This document shows positions 24,724 through 34,333 of a stretch of DNA of 64,000 nucleotides, in pieces. Positions within the stretch are counted from its first letter, which is position 1. Every line of letters begins with the position of its first letter. The translations under genes were made by a program, and so were the position numbers. The stretch is from Chitinophagaceae bacterium LGM1. Its GTDB lineage: Bacteria > Bacteroidota > Bacteroidia > Chitinophagales > Chitinophagaceae. The stretch covers positions 372,001 to 436,000 of the forward strand of contig CP075895.1 in assembly GCA_018604165.1 (NCBI GenBank), in the 5' to 3' direction. Below the pieces are notes generated by a model that saw only the letters and a list, made by a program, of their open reading frames with translations, had not been told where the DNA came from and did no database searches.

Positions 24724-25656
24724 TCATTTATGTTGCTTGAAATACGCTATGTAAACTTCAAGGCTGGTTAAATTAAATGCTTTTCTATATACATCAACAT
24801 TTGCTGCGTCTTGTAGGGGATGCAGTTCAAAGTTGTTTTTGTCTGCATTTTTTACTTGAGTGCCAAATAGTTGTGGTTTATTATCGTTCACACATATCCT
24901 GTCGTACAGATAAGCATAATTCTCTTTCCTGCTATTGTTGATGCGGAGTTGTGCTTCTAATAATATAAGGGCTGTTTTTTGCAATTCAACATCCTTGTCA
25001 GCATGTTGTACTAATCCCCAAAAATCTATATCACCTTTAATGCCCAGTATGTTACACCCTGGCCATCCATACTTTGCAATGATTAGTCTGAGTTTTTGCA
25101 GGTTAATACTATCAACTACACCAATAGATAATGTTCTTCTGATACTATCAATGTTAAGGTACAAATTTGAATCTATGTACTTTACGTTATCTCTTACTAT
25201 TTGGTCATAACTTATCATATCATTGATTTGATTTAATAACTGATAGTCAATGCTGATAATGCTGTTATTTTTCGAGAATAGTGCAGCGATACTTTTATTG
25301 CGAGTACTGTCAAATACTAAGAAGTCATCCGCAATATCGCAGGGTAATTCTCTGCAATGTAAACCCATCATTAATGCCTGTTGAAGATGATAGAATGCGG
25401 TATCAAGTATTTGCAGATTTTTATAGCAATAGAATTGCCTCAGGTGTACTTGTCTGTCAGACATTAGCTGTAAACCTTTGGCTTGTATGGCATTAATTTC
25501 ATTTAATGTGCTGACATAGTCTTTGGCTGAAAATAGTGAGTCAATCTTGTTTAATACTATACAGTCAGGTAATGAAAAGAATGGTTGAGCTTTACTGCTA
25601 TTACAGCAAGCTATTGTAAGGAATATAGTGGTGAATAATGCTTTCCAGTAATGCAT
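24724..25656 (-). CDS. DUF6624-domain secreted protein
   Basis: 310 residues with a signal peptide (about 1-23). The C-terminal half has the DUF6624 landmarks in order: YGWPGCNILG, FWGLVQHAD, YAYLYDRI and FGTQVK. The family is of unknown function and is common in Bacteroidota. The N-terminal half is helical and TPR-like (a YKNLQ..AFYHLQQAL stretch). Single gene, read leftward; the downstream flavin reductase gene is separated by about 150 bases. Confidence 0.75.
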   Translation of the reverse strand: MHYWKALFTTIFLTIACCNSSKAQPFFSLPDCIVLNKIDSLFSAKDYVSTLNEINAIQAKGLQLMSDRQVHLRQFYCYKNLQILDTAFYHLQQALMMGLHCRELPCDIADDFLVFDSTRNKSIAALFSKNNSIISIDYQLLNQINDMISYDQIVRDNVKYIDSNLYLNIDSIRRTLSIGVVDSINLQKLRLIIAKYGWPGCNILGIKGDIDFWGLVQHADKDVELQKTALILLEAQLRINNSRKENYAYLYDRICVNDNKPQLFGTQVKNADKNNFELHPLQDAANVDVYRKAFNLTSLEVYIAYFKQHK

Positions 25657-25785
25657 TTCAAGCTGTTCTGTAAGGAGTTTTGAACACTAAATATACAGCC
25701 GTTTGATAAATGCAATTTGAAATACTGTTATGCGCTTTACTAACAGTGGAACAAGTGACAATACTTGAATGGAAGGACATAAAAA

Positions 25786-25809
25786 GCGGCGAGTTGAAAA
25801 ACCCGCCGC
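25786..25809 (-). terminator. terminator with GAAA tetraloop
   Basis: Ten-base arms 25786-25795 and 25800-25809 with one mismatch and a GNRA-type GAAA loop; on the minus strand followed by five T. The nearest minus-strand gene stops at 25963, 150 bases away, so it may end either that mRNA or a short untranslated transcript. The stretch 25657-25962 holds no supported gene. Confidence 0.7.
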
Positions 25810-25962
25810 AAATTGCCGTTTACCTATGTTTACTCCTATGCTCTTAACAATTATTAAGAAGCTATTGTAAAGATAATATGCCACTTTGCCGTTTGAAAAC
25901 TTAATAAAGACGAAACGGTAAGAATGACAGATGAATTTGTAAGGGGCTTATTTCATTAACAG

Positions 25963-26469
25963 TTAGTTAATTGAAACAGGTATTGCTACGCTTGTTTTAT
26001 CCCAACTGATGGTGAGTGTTTTCTTGCTTAGTTTGTAGGTGAGTTTTTCCTGTACGCTACTCAGCGATTGTACAGGCACTGGTGCTTTCAGCACGTCTTT
26101 GTCTTTGTGTTTATCGTATTCGTACGCACCCCACTGGCCCAGTTGTTTGTTTAGTATTATCAGCCATTCTTTTTCGGCAGGGATGACGAAGAATGTATAT
26201 GTGCCTGTATCAACAGGTACGCCTGCCACCGTTACTTTTCTGCGGAAAGTGATTTCTGTAGCCTCATTAGCGCCTGCCCGCCATACTTGCCCGTAAGGCA
26301 CCAGCTCGCCAAATATCACCCGCCCGCGTACAGAGGGCTGGCCGTAAGAAATATCAATATGCTTGCTTTTTACATAAGCCCTGGGGCTTAATAAAGGTGT
26401 TTGTAGCTCTTGTGCTTGCGATGTAATGCAGGTAACCAATACCAGCAGCAGTGCTAATGCGTGTTTCAT
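25963..26469 (-). CDS. DUF2911-domain secreted protein
   Basis: 168 residues from the Met at 26469 (a Met four codons upstream is possible). Signal peptide to about residue 20. DUF2911 landmarks: ISYGQPSVRGRVIFG, VPYGQVWRAGANEATEI, and GTYTFFVIPAEKEWLIILNK. The family is a small beta-sandwich of unknown function found in secreted Bacteroidota proteins. Single gene between two terminators. Confidence 0.85.
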   Translation of the reverse strand: MKHALALLLVLVTCITSQAQELQTPLLSPRAYVKSKHIDISYGQPSVRGRVIFGELVPYGQVWRAGANEATEITFRRKVTVAGVPVDTGTYTFFVIPAEKEWLIILNKQLGQWGAYEYDKHKDKDVLKAPVPVQSLSSVQEKLTYKLSKKTLTISWDKTSVAIPVSIN

Positions 26470-26513
26470 ATCCTGCTGCAAAATAAGGCATTCGACATAG
26501 GTGGCAAAAAATA

Positions 26514-26535
26514 AGGGCTGCTAAAAAGCAGCCCT
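26514..26535 (-). terminator. Rho-independent terminator
   Basis: Nine-base perfect stem (26514-26522 with 26527-26535), AAAA loop, T-rich tail on the minus strand. It ends the transcript of the 26558-27889 gene. Confidence 0.88.
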
Positions 26536-26557
26536 ACAAATATGTTGCGTAAAAACA

Positions 26558-27889
26558 CTAATCTACCAGTTCGTATTTGCGGATGTAGAGTTCCAGCCCC
26601 GGCTTGTCTGCAGTAACATACGTAGTACGCTCGCCAAAGAGGTTGATGATATGCTCATCTTGCAGCTTTTGCGACAGGGTGGCACGGGCTATATAGATGC
26701 CCGGCTTCACGTTGTATGCGGTGAAGATGGCATTGTCTTTATCCAGCGTCTTTTTAGCTGGTATGATTTCTTTGCCGTTTACATTGTGCAGCGTTACGAT
26801 GGCTTTGCTGAAACCACGCTTCATAATATCATCACGTTCTTCGTCAAACAAACCACTGATGTCTAATTTTACTTCTACCTCTACATCTACCAGTTCGCCA
26901 TCTTTTTTCTTTTGTTGTATTACAGGGTTCAGTTCGCCGTTTTCATCTACAGTCATAGCTTCTACTGCTTCCATTTGTCCTACATCTGCTGTTACGGGTA
27001 TTTGCTGGGTGGGAGCAGCTACAGCATAAGCTGGTGTGTTATGCTCATCATCTTCGTTGCCCGATGGTAGTATCAATCGTTTCAGCCTATCGAGGAAGTT
27101 CATAAACCTGCCTGCAAAAAAGCCTGCTATAAATGCGAATACGATGATACCCTGCCCGAGGCTGGTGCTGAGCGTGGTGTTTTTATTGAAGTAATTGTAT
27201 GCCAATAGTATTACCACAGCAAGGAAAGGCGCATAGAAAAACTTAGCCAGTTGGTACATGATTTCTTTATTATCGAAACCACGTTTGTTTTTTCGGCGTA
27301 GTGCATTGCCTGTAGCAAACAGCACACTACATACTACGCCTATCACTACCCAAAACACAACTTCGGCATATATCAGTGGGCCAGCCAGCCAAAAATATGA
27401 GCGTACTTTCAGCTTATAGTCTGCCAGAAAAATGCCCACATCTTGTTGTGCAAAAGTGCCTATATATTGCTTGAGCGATTGCAGTTGTTCCGGTGCTACT
27501 TTGCCGTCAAACTCACTGTTTACATACAACAATACTTTTTCGGCTCGGCAATTCATATCGCATCCAAGGGCGATGGTAGGTACTTCGTTTTGTGCTGTAT
27601 TTACATTGCTGACGCTACTGTCTATGAAGTTGACGGGTTGTTGAGGCGGTGCTTGCTCAATAGCAATCGTATTGGCATTACTGGTAAGTATGCGGTTGAC
27701 TTGCCTTACTTGTTGAGTAGAAAAAGAAGCATACTCATGCCCCTGCACACCATAGTCTGAATGGACGGCAAGATATATGCCTGCCCATGCAGCGGTAAAT
27801 ATGATAAGGAAAGAGAACCACTTGCCAATCGTCCAATATTCTGATTGCAGCATTGCGGTATTACCCCTTTCGCCTGTTTTAAACTCCAT
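26558..27889 (-). CDS. hypothetical multi-pass membrane protein
   Basis: 443 residues. Membrane helices at about 24-42, 168-190, 215-232 and 243-262; residues 45-165 face outward and include a short Cys pair in GCDMNCRAE. After residue 270 comes a cytoplasmic or periplasmic region with an acidic linker and a beta-sandwich (VDVEVEVKLDISGLF then KAIVTLHN..GIYIARATL) like a carboxypeptidase-regulatory domain. No family was recognised. A -7 box lies about 100 bases upstream. Confidence 0.7.
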   Translation of the reverse strand: MEFKTGERGNTAMLQSEYWTIGKWFSFLIIFTAAWAGIYLAVHSDYGVQGHEYASFSTQQVRQVNRILTSNANTIAIEQAPPQQPVNFIDSSVSNVNTAQNEVPTIALGCDMNCRAEKVLLYVNSEFDGKVAPEQLQSLKQYIGTFAQQDVGIFLADYKLKVRSYFWLAGPLIYAEVVFWVVIGVVCSVLFATGNALRRKNKRGFDNKEIMYQLAKFFYAPFLAVVILLAYNYFNKNTTLSTSLGQGIIVFAFIAGFFAGRFMNFLDRLKRLILPSGNEDDEHNTPAYAVAAPTQQIPVTADVGQMEAVEAMTVDENGELNPVIQQKKKDGELVDVEVEVKLDISGLFDEERDDIMKRGFSKAIVTLHNVNGKEIIPAKKTLDKDNAIFTAYNVKPGIYIARATLSQKLQDEHIINLFGERTTYVTADKPGLELYIRKYELVD

Positions 27890-27994
27890 CTGGTTTGTTT
27901 AAGAGATACTCAGTTTGTTAGCTGATGTTCTCTTACACTCTATATGTCCTGTCTCTATGCTTACAGGTAGTGTACGCTACTACCGAAGCACAAA

Positions 27995-28002
27995 CAAAGA
28001 TA
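27995..28002 (-). promoter_or_regulatory. -7 box (TATCTTTG)
   Basis: Exact TAnnTTTG match on the minus strand, 105 bases before the ATG at 27889, giving a leader of about 100 bases. The remaining part of the 27890-28190 gap holds nothing recognisable. Confidence 0.4.
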
Positions 28003-28190
28003 GCACTAAACTTGAAACCAGCATGATGCTTTAAGGAAATAGCTAATGCTTAACAGGTGGATAACAAAAGCCGTGGATAGCCCGTAGTAAAAATGTTTAT
28101 AACATGTGCATTTCATAGTACGCTAACATTCACATAAGGATTACGTAACAATTATATGGGTAACTTTAGAATAACTAAATAAACAAGCCT

Positions 28191-28664
28191 ATGTTATGGC
28201 GCACCTTTAGCGGAGAAACATTGAAACAACCCGTGAAACAAGCGGTGGAAAACGCGATAGTACGGGAAACAAATGCAGGCTGGAAGCTGAAAGTATGCAT
28301 CGGTACAGACTCTCAGGTACGTGGTGGCGAAACGGAATTTGCTACCGTCATTGTTTTTCTGAGGGAAAAGCACGGTGGCTTTATGTACATCTGCAACGAC
28401 AAAACAACGCACCAGTATAGCATTAAAGAGCGTATGCTGGTAGAGGTAGCCAAAAGCATAGAGATAGCTTATGAGCTATGCGACCTCTTTAACCAGTACG
28501 ATGTGGACATGGAAGTACATGCCGACATCAACACCAACCCCCAGTTTAAAAGCAACGAAGCCCTCCGAGAGGCAATGGGCTACATACTGGGTATGGGCTT
28601 TGCCTTCAAAGCGAAACCCGAGGCATTTGCCAGCAGCAGTTGTGCCAATAAGATAGTGAACTAA
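28191..28664 (+). CDS. YkuK-family ribonuclease H-like protein
   Basis: 157 residues. KVCIGTDSQVRGGETEFATVI carries the first acidic residue of the RNase H-like fold, VEVAKSIEIAYEL the second, and MEVHADINTNPQF the third; this is the YkuK/DUF458 pattern. The fold suggests nucleic-acid cleavage, but activity in the family is not well defined. Single gene; start ATG gives the full-length family N-terminus. Confidence 0.85.
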   Translation: MLWRTFSGETLKQPVKQAVENAIVRETNAGWKLKVCIGTDSQVRGGETEFATVIVFLREKHGGFMYICNDKTTHQYSIKERMLVEVAKSIEIAYELCDLFNQYDVDMEVHADINTNPQFKSNEALREAMGYILGMGFAFKAKPEAFASSSCANKIVN

Positions 28665-28881
28665 CGGCTGCCTGTTTTTCTCTTCTCTTATAATCAGGCG
28701 ATGGCATCGCCTCGGGATAGTATCCGCCCAATACAAACCTGTTTAACCCGTGGTTTAAAAAATGCCGAATTAATTATTTTTAATCATCTCTGATGGCGGT
28801 TTCAACCATATTTGTCGGCGATATGTCTTGTAAATAGATTATATTTACTATTACAGTTTACAGTTTTTTAACAAGTACACG

Positions 28882-31800
28882 ATGCAAAGAATACTTCGGT
28901 ATCTGACGGTTGTATTGCTAATGCCATTAGCAGCATTAGCCAAGTCGGGCAACCATACTTTAGAGTTTGTAGAAAATAAGGGTCAATGGAGCGGGCCGTT
29001 TTTATATAAAAGCATTACGGGTGGTGGTAATGTGTATCTGGAGCAAAAGGGTATCACCTTCCAGATGGAAGCTGCTGATAATAGCGGCAAAATACATGGT
29101 GTAAAAGAAAACCACCTGCCTGCACCACAGATACTGCGCTTCCATACCTACAAAGTAAAGTTTCTTAACGCACAAACGGCTGAAGTAGTGGGCAGCAAGC
29201 CACAGCAACATTATTACAACTATTATCTGGGCAATGACAAAAGCAAATGGAAATCAGGGATACATCCGTATTACAATATAGACTACAAGGAAATATACAA
29301 AGGCATAGACCTACATATTGCATCAGAAAACGCGGATATGAAGTACGACTTCATAGTAAGCCCGGGTGCAGACCCGCAACAGATAGCGCTGCAATACGAG
29401 GGTACGGATGGCTTGAGTATTGAAAGCCAAAACCTGATAATCAAAACATCTGTAGGTAGGCTAAAAGAACTGAAGCCTTATGCATACCAATACATCGACG
29501 GAGAGCGTGTAGAGGTTGTTTGTAAATACAAGCTGAATGGCAATGTGGTGTCTTATAACTTCCCCAGGGGGTACGATAATAATTATCAATTAATAATAGA
29601 CCCCACCGTTATTTTTTCTACCTACACAGGCTCTACGGCAGATAACTGGGGCCTATCTGCCACGTATGATAATGCGGGTAATTTTTATGCCGGCGGCTCA
29701 TCTAGTGGTGCAGGTTACCCAACAACTACAGGGGCTTATGATGTTGCATTTGCCAGTGGTGGTAACTGTGGGGGTGAAGCCTCATTTCAATGCGATGCAA
29801 CTATTACGAAATTCAATGCTACAGGTACCGGCCTGATATTTTCTACGTACTTAGGTGGTACAAATAACGACCAGCCGCATAGTATGATAGTGGATGGTAA
29901 TGGTAATCTTGTAATAGCAGGTCGTACTTGTTCACCAGATTTTCCTACAACTTTCAGGACATTCAGTGGGGGGTCAGAAATATTTGTTGCTTCCCTCAAT
30001 AGTGCAGGTACTGCCTTGGTGGGCTCTACCTATATGGGTGGTAGTGGCGATGACGGTATTAATATTTCGGCTGTATATGCTACTGTGAACACGTCTTTAA
30101 AGCACAGTTATTGTGATGATGCACGTAGTGAAGTAATAGTTGATAATGCCAACAATATATATGTAGCTGCTTGTTCTCGCTCTACAGACTTTCCATTAGC
30201 CAACAGCACGCAAGGTACTTTATCCGGTAGTCAGGATGCAGTAGTGTTTAAATTGAATAGTAGTGTAAGTGCTATATTGTGGAGTACTTATTTGGGCGGC
30301 ACAGGCGATGATGCTGCCTATGTGTTGGCTCTCAACCGCTCGCAAACAGCGGTGTATGTATCTGGTGGTACGGCCAGCAATAATTTTTATGCTACTGCAG
30401 GTACTTACCGTTCATCTTACAGCGGTGCTATAGACGGGTTTATTACCCGTTTTCAAAATAGCGGTGCATATAACAGACAAATAGGCACATTTGTAGGCGG
30501 CTCTTCGTACGACCAGTGTTATGGCGTGCAACTCGACAATTCCAATAATGTGTATGTAATGGGGCAATCGTTGAACAACGGTGTACCTCGCGTCAACTCT
30601 GCAGGATTCAATCCAAACTCCAGTCAGTTCATCCTGAAGCTGGACAGTACACTGAGCACAACTATTTACGCAACACAATTCGGCTCAGGCACATCAACAG
30701 TTACAAACATAACCCCTACAGCGTTTCTTGTAGACACCTGCGAAAACGTGTATGTATCTGGTTGGGGCGGTGCTATTACCGGTAATGGCAGCAGCACTAC
30801 AGGTATGCCAGCCATATTGGGTTCTCCGGTGCCTGCGCTCATCACAAGCACATCGCCTACAGGGGAAGATTTTTACTTTTTCGTATTGGCAAAAAATGCC
30901 ACCTCACAACTATTCGGTGGGTTTTTCGGCAGCCCCAGCATTGGCGACCACGTAGATGGCGGCACTAGTCGATTTGACAAAAATGGTGTAATATACCAAG
31001 CTATATGCGGCGGCTGTGGTGGTTCTAATAGTGTACCTACTACTGTAGGAGCGCACAGCAGAACCAACCCAAGTGGTAATTGTAACCTGGTGGCCTTTAA
31101 AATGGCATTAAACCTCGGTAATGTAGATGCCAATTTTACAGCAACACCCGTAAAAGTATGTGTTGGAGACCCTGTGACTTTCAATAATATATCTACAAAT
31201 GCTACTACTTTTGAGTGGGATTTAGGAGATGGTAGCGGTACGTATATAGGGACCACACCCCCACCGAAAATATATACTGCGCCCGGCAATTATACAGTTC
31301 GCCTGATAGCCGGGAACCTCTCTGCCTGCAACCTGCGCGATACATTTACCGTATTGATACAAGTAACCAATGATAGAATAGACGCCATATTCAATGCAGC
31401 GATACTGGATACCTGCTCACCATACAGGGCAGCATTTACTAATAGTTCTCTGTATAGCCCTACACCTGCAGCTACTGTGTTTACCTGGGACTTTGGCGAT
31501 GGCAGCACTTTTACTGGCGTAACACCGCCTAATAAGAGTTATGGCAAGGCAGGAACATATACCATACGTTTGATAATGACAGATCCGGCTGCCTGTAACA
31601 CACCCGATACTGCAACGCGTACTATTACTTTCAAAGATGATTCTGTAAAAGCAAAATTTGAAGTGCCTGATTTGATATGTTATCAGGATTCGTTTCGTGT
31701 TACCAACAGGTCTGTTAATGTACTGACATATTTGTGGAGCTTCGGTGATGGCAAAACATCTATACTCGCTTCACCGGCACATAAGTATGATACAATAGGC

Positions 31801-32400
31801 AAATACAAAGTGAGGCTGATAGTAACTAACCCTGCTACCTGCAATAAAATAGATTCTCAGTCAACAGAAATAAGCCTGAAACCATCGCCAACAGCGGCAT
31901 TTACATATACGCCTTTGGTGCCAGTGACGAATGAACCACATAAATTTACCAACCAGTCGCAAGGGGCCATCTCTTATTCGTGGACTTTTGGTGATGGCAG
32001 TGGCTCTGCTGAAACACACCCAGAGCATACTTACAAGCGTACAGGTGATTATACAGTGTGCTTAGTAGCTATGAATAAGGAAGGATGTACCGATACTGTA
32101 TGCAAAACTGTAACAGCGGATGTAAAACCTCTTGCAGATATACCAACAGCCTTCAGTCCTAACGGGGATGGTAATAACGAAATATTGTACGTAAGGGGAT
32201 ACGGTATTGAAACTGTCAACCTGCGCATCTTCAATCGTTGGGGCGAGAAAGTATTTGAAACCAACCAAGAAGAAAAAGGATGGGACGGCACATTTAAAGG
32301 CAAGCCACAGGAAATGGAAGCGTATGGTTTTGTGCTGAATGTAACATTTGTAGACGGTACTACTTTTTACAAAAAGGGAAATGTTACCTTATTAAGATGA
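28882..32400 (+). CDS. T9SS type B cargo with SBBP and PKD domains
   Basis: 1172 residues. Signal peptide 1-20; an N-terminal DUF7948-type domain (FVENKGQWSGPF near 29); beta-propeller SBBP repeats about 235-720, each with a STYLGG-type strand; four PKD domains at about 750, 831, 918 and 1002, each with W-x-F/L-G-D-G; and from 1084 a gliding-motility-type C-terminal domain (FSPNGDGNNE, IFNRWGEKVF) for T9SS export. It is probably a large adhesin-like surface protein. The PorP/SprF gene follows after 4 bases. Confidence 0.92.
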   Translation: MQRILRYLTVVLLMPLAALAKSGNHTLEFVENKGQWSGPFLYKSITGGGNVYLEQKGITFQMEAADNSGKIHGVKENHLPAPQILRFHTYKVKFLNAQTAEVVGSKPQQHYYNYYLGNDKSKWKSGIHPYYNIDYKEIYKGIDLHIASENADMKYDFIVSPGADPQQIALQYEGTDGLSIESQNLIIKTSVGRLKELKPYAYQYIDGERVEVVCKYKLNGNVVSYNFPRGYDNNYQLIIDPTVIFSTYTGSTADNWGLSATYDNAGNFYAGGSSSGAGYPTTTGAYDVAFASGGNCGGEASFQCDATITKFNATGTGLIFSTYLGGTNNDQPHSMIVDGNGNLVIAGRTCSPDFPTTFRTFSGGSEIFVASLNSAGTALVGSTYMGGSGDDGINISAVYATVNTSLKHSYCDDARSEVIVDNANNIYVAACSRSTDFPLANSTQGTLSGSQDAVVFKLNSSVSAILWSTYLGGTGDDAAYVLALNRSQTAVYVSGGTASNNFYATAGTYRSSYSGAIDGFITRFQNSGAYNRQIGTFVGGSSYDQCYGVQLDNSNNVYVMGQSLNNGVPRVNSAGFNPNSSQFILKLDSTLSTTIYATQFGSGTSTVTNITPTAFLVDTCENVYVSGWGGAITGNGSSTTGMPAILGSPVPALITSTSPTGEDFYFFVLAKNATSQLFGGFFGSPSIGDHVDGGTSRFDKNGVIYQAICGGCGGSNSVPTTVGAHSRTNPSGNCNLVAFKMALNLGNVDANFTATPVKVCVGDPVTFNNISTNATTFEWDLGDGSGTYIGTTPPPKIYTAPGNYTVRLIAGNLSACNLRDTFTVLIQVTNDRIDAIFNAAILDTCSPYRAAFTNSSLYSPTPAATVFTWDFGDGSTFTGVTPPNKSYGKAGTYTIRLIMTDPAACNTPDTATRTITFKDDSVKAKFEVPDLICYQDSFRVTNRSVNVLTYLWSFGDGKTSILASPAHKYDTIGKYKVRLIVTNPATCNKIDSQSTEISLKPSPTAAFTYTPLVPVTNEPHKFTNQSQGAISYSWTFGDGSGSAETHPEHTYKRTGDYTVCLVAMNKEGCTDTVCKTVTADVKPLADIPTAFSPNGDGNNEILYVRGYGIETVNLRIFNRWGEKVFETNQEEKGWDGTFKGKPQEMEAYGFVLNVTFVDGTTFYKKGNVTLLR

Positions 32401-32404
32401 TTTT

Positions 32405-33421
32405 ATGAGAAAGATAGTTTTTTTGTTGTTATCAATATGTGTATCGGCACAATATGCTAAGGCGCAGGGCTTGCATTTTTCGCAATTCTATAATGCACCA
32501 CTGCTGCTGAACCCGGCGAATAGCGCGTTGATGAGTACAGACGACTACAGGGTGGGGATGAACTACAGGAGCCAATGGACAAAACTGGCGGTACCATACA
32601 ACACTTTCTCTGCTTTTGGCGATTGCACTGTTTTTAAAAATGGTACAGGTACTAACTGGATGGGCATGGGGCTTGTTTTTTATAACGACGTGGCAGGCGA
32701 TGGTAACCTACGCCTGACAAGAGGCGACTTGTCGCTGGCATACCATGTACAAACAAGCGAAACATTTCTCATATCCGCGGGCTTATCGGCTGCTTATGCA
32801 ACCCGTAGTGTAGATTACAACAAACTGACGTTTGATATGCAATGGGACAGGTTTAAGTTTGATAAAAACCTGCCAAACGGTGAACAGATAAATATTATAC
32901 AAACCAGTTTTTATGATGTTGGCTGTGGTGTCAATTTTTCTTTCTTCCCCAATGAATTGGTATTTATAAAATTGGGTGGTAGTGTAGCACACATCAACCA
33001 GCCTGTAGAAACGTTTTACAACCTGACAAACAAAATGTCTATACGCCCGATGGTGAGCCTTGATGGTAGCTTTGTAGTAGATAAAAATTTCACACTCAAC
33101 CCAGCAGTTTATTATACATCGCAACGAGGTGCATCAGAAATAGTGGCGGGTACACTACTCACTGCAATGGTGTATGGTAAGGGTAAAGTAAATAGCAGCA
33201 TAATAGCAGGTGCTCACTACCGTGTTAATGATGCATTTATCGGCTCATTGGGTGTGCAGTTTGGTGGGTTGCGTATACTTAGCAGTTACGATTATACTAC
33301 TTCTTCGCTGGCATCAGACATCAAAGCCAACGGGGCATTTGAGTTCTCCATCGTATATCAGGGCCAGTATGGCGAAAAGATGCGAGGGGCTAAGAATATG
33401 AACTGTCCGCGTTTTTATTAA
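32405..33421 (+). CDS. PorP/SprF-family T9SS outer membrane protein
   Basis: 338 residues. Signal peptide 1-20, then HFSQFYNAPLLLNPANSA, the family's opening motif, and a beta barrel to the end. SprF-like proteins support the export of type B CTD cargo; pairing with the 1172-residue cargo gene 4 bases upstream indicates that the two work together. The C-terminus NCPRFY ends in an aromatic residue as expected for an outer-membrane barrel. Confidence 0.93.
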   Translation: MRKIVFLLLSICVSAQYAKAQGLHFSQFYNAPLLLNPANSALMSTDDYRVGMNYRSQWTKLAVPYNTFSAFGDCTVFKNGTGTNWMGMGLVFYNDVAGDGNLRLTRGDLSLAYHVQTSETFLISAGLSAAYATRSVDYNKLTFDMQWDRFKFDKNLPNGEQINIIQTSFYDVGCGVNFSFFPNELVFIKLGGSVAHINQPVETFYNLTNKMSIRPMVSLDGSFVVDKNFTLNPAVYYTSQRGASEIVAGTLLTAMVYGKGKVNSSIIAGAHYRVNDAFIGSLGVQFGGLRILSSYDYTTSSLASDIKANGAFEFSIVYQGQYGEKMRGAKNMNCPRFY

Positions 33422-33428
33422 CAAAACA

Positions 33429-33463
33429 TTTGTTATGAATAACAACACCGAATATTACTTTTG
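33429..33463 (+). promoter_or_regulatory. Bacteroidota promoter for the response-regulator gene
   Basis: TTTG at 33429-33432, a 23-base spacer, TACTTTTG at 33456-33463. The TTG that would give the longest reading frame (33461) overlaps the -7 box, so the ATG at 33485 is the real start. Confidence 0.7.
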
Positions 33464-33484
33464 GTGTCAATACAACATATCCGT

Positions 33485-34189
33485 ATGGAAAACGAAAAAT
33501 TCAAAGTGTTGTTGGTAGAAGACGATACCAACTTCGGTCAAGTACTGAAAAACTACCTGGAACTAAACGATTTTGTAGTGGAACTGGCAAGGGACGGTAT
33601 ACTCGGCCTCGCAGCCTTCCGCCGCGAAAAATATGATATATGTCTGCTGGACGTGATGATGCCCAATATGGACGGCTTTACACTGGCAGAAGAAATAAGG
33701 AATGTTGACCCGGACATACCTTTGTTCTTCCTCAGTGCCAAGAGCATGAAAGAAGACATACTGAACGGTTACAAACTGGGTGCGGATGATTACATCACCA
33801 AGCCTTTTGATAGCGAAGTATTGCTGCACAAAATCAAGGCCATCCTGAAACGTAATCAGGAAATGCAGGAAAAACAGCATTCGCAGGTAGAGTTTATCGT
33901 TGGGCGTTATCAGTTTAACAGCAAGTTGCGCACGCTGCAATTTGACAGTAATGATGCACAAACACTTTCTCCTAAAGAGAATGAACTGCTGCTGATGCTA
34001 TGTGAATACAAAAACGACCTGTTGCCACGCGATGCTGCTTTGAAGCGCATCTGGGGTAGCGATACTTACTTCAACGGACGTAGTATGGACGTCTACATAG
34101 CCAAGCTGCGCAAATACCTGAAAGAAGATAGCACTGTGGAGATTGTAAACATTCATGGTAACGGCTTCCGTTTGGTAGTGCCTGAATAA
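33485..34189 (+). CDS. OmpR-family response regulator
   Basis: 234 residues from ATG 33485. Receiver domain with acidic pocket Asp13/Asp14, phosphorylated Asp56 in CLLDVMMPNMDG and Lys106 in DDYITKPF; a winged-helix DNA-binding domain follows (LSPKENELLLMLCEYKN then MDVYIAKLRKYL). It lies after the T9SS cargo/SprF pair but has its own promoter and terminator. No kinase is nearby, so the input signal is unknown. Confidence 0.95.
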   Translation: MENEKFKVLLVEDDTNFGQVLKNYLELNDFVVELARDGILGLAAFRREKYDICLLDVMMPNMDGFTLAEEIRNVDPDIPLFFLSAKSMKEDILNGYKLGADDYITKPFDSEVLLHKIKAILKRNQEMQEKQHSQVEFIVGRYQFNSKLRTLQFDSNDAQTLSPKENELLLMLCEYKNDLLPRDAALKRIWGSDTYFNGRSMDVYIAKLRKYLKEDSTVEIVNIHGNGFRLVVPE

Positions 34190-34242
34190 TAATAGCTGAA
34201 TGGCTTAATAGCACAATGGCTCAATTGTGCTGTATATATTAT

Positions 34243-34271
34243 AAAAAGTGTCGTTTTGTGCGGCACTTTTT
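34243..34271 (+). terminator. Rho-independent terminator
   Basis: Eleven-base stem (34243-34253 with 34261-34271, one G-T wobble), 7-base loop, A-rich left and T-rich right arm. A second 7-bp hairpin (34211-34230) lies just before it. It closes the response-regulator transcript. Confidence 0.85.
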
Positions 34272-34294
34272 GCATATCGGTATGCCAATAATCA

Positions 34295-34326
34295 TTTGTA
34301 ATCATTATAAAACGGTGGTACTTTTA
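34295..34326 (+). promoter_or_regulatory. candidate promoter for pssA
   Basis: TTTG at 34295-34298, a 20-base spacer, TACTTTTA at 34319-34326 (one base from consensus). The ATG follows after 7 bases, so the mRNA would have almost no leader. Confidence 0.55.
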
Positions 34327-34333
34327 CGCCCTC

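Noticed and set aside
25687-25884. 65-codon minus-strand frame
   Set aside because: It runs across the GAAA-loop terminator and has no family features or promoter.
28697-28712. Hairpin AGGCGAT..ATCGCCT after the YkuK gene as a terminator
   Set aside because: Only 7 pairs with a 3-base loop and no T-run follows; too weak to call.
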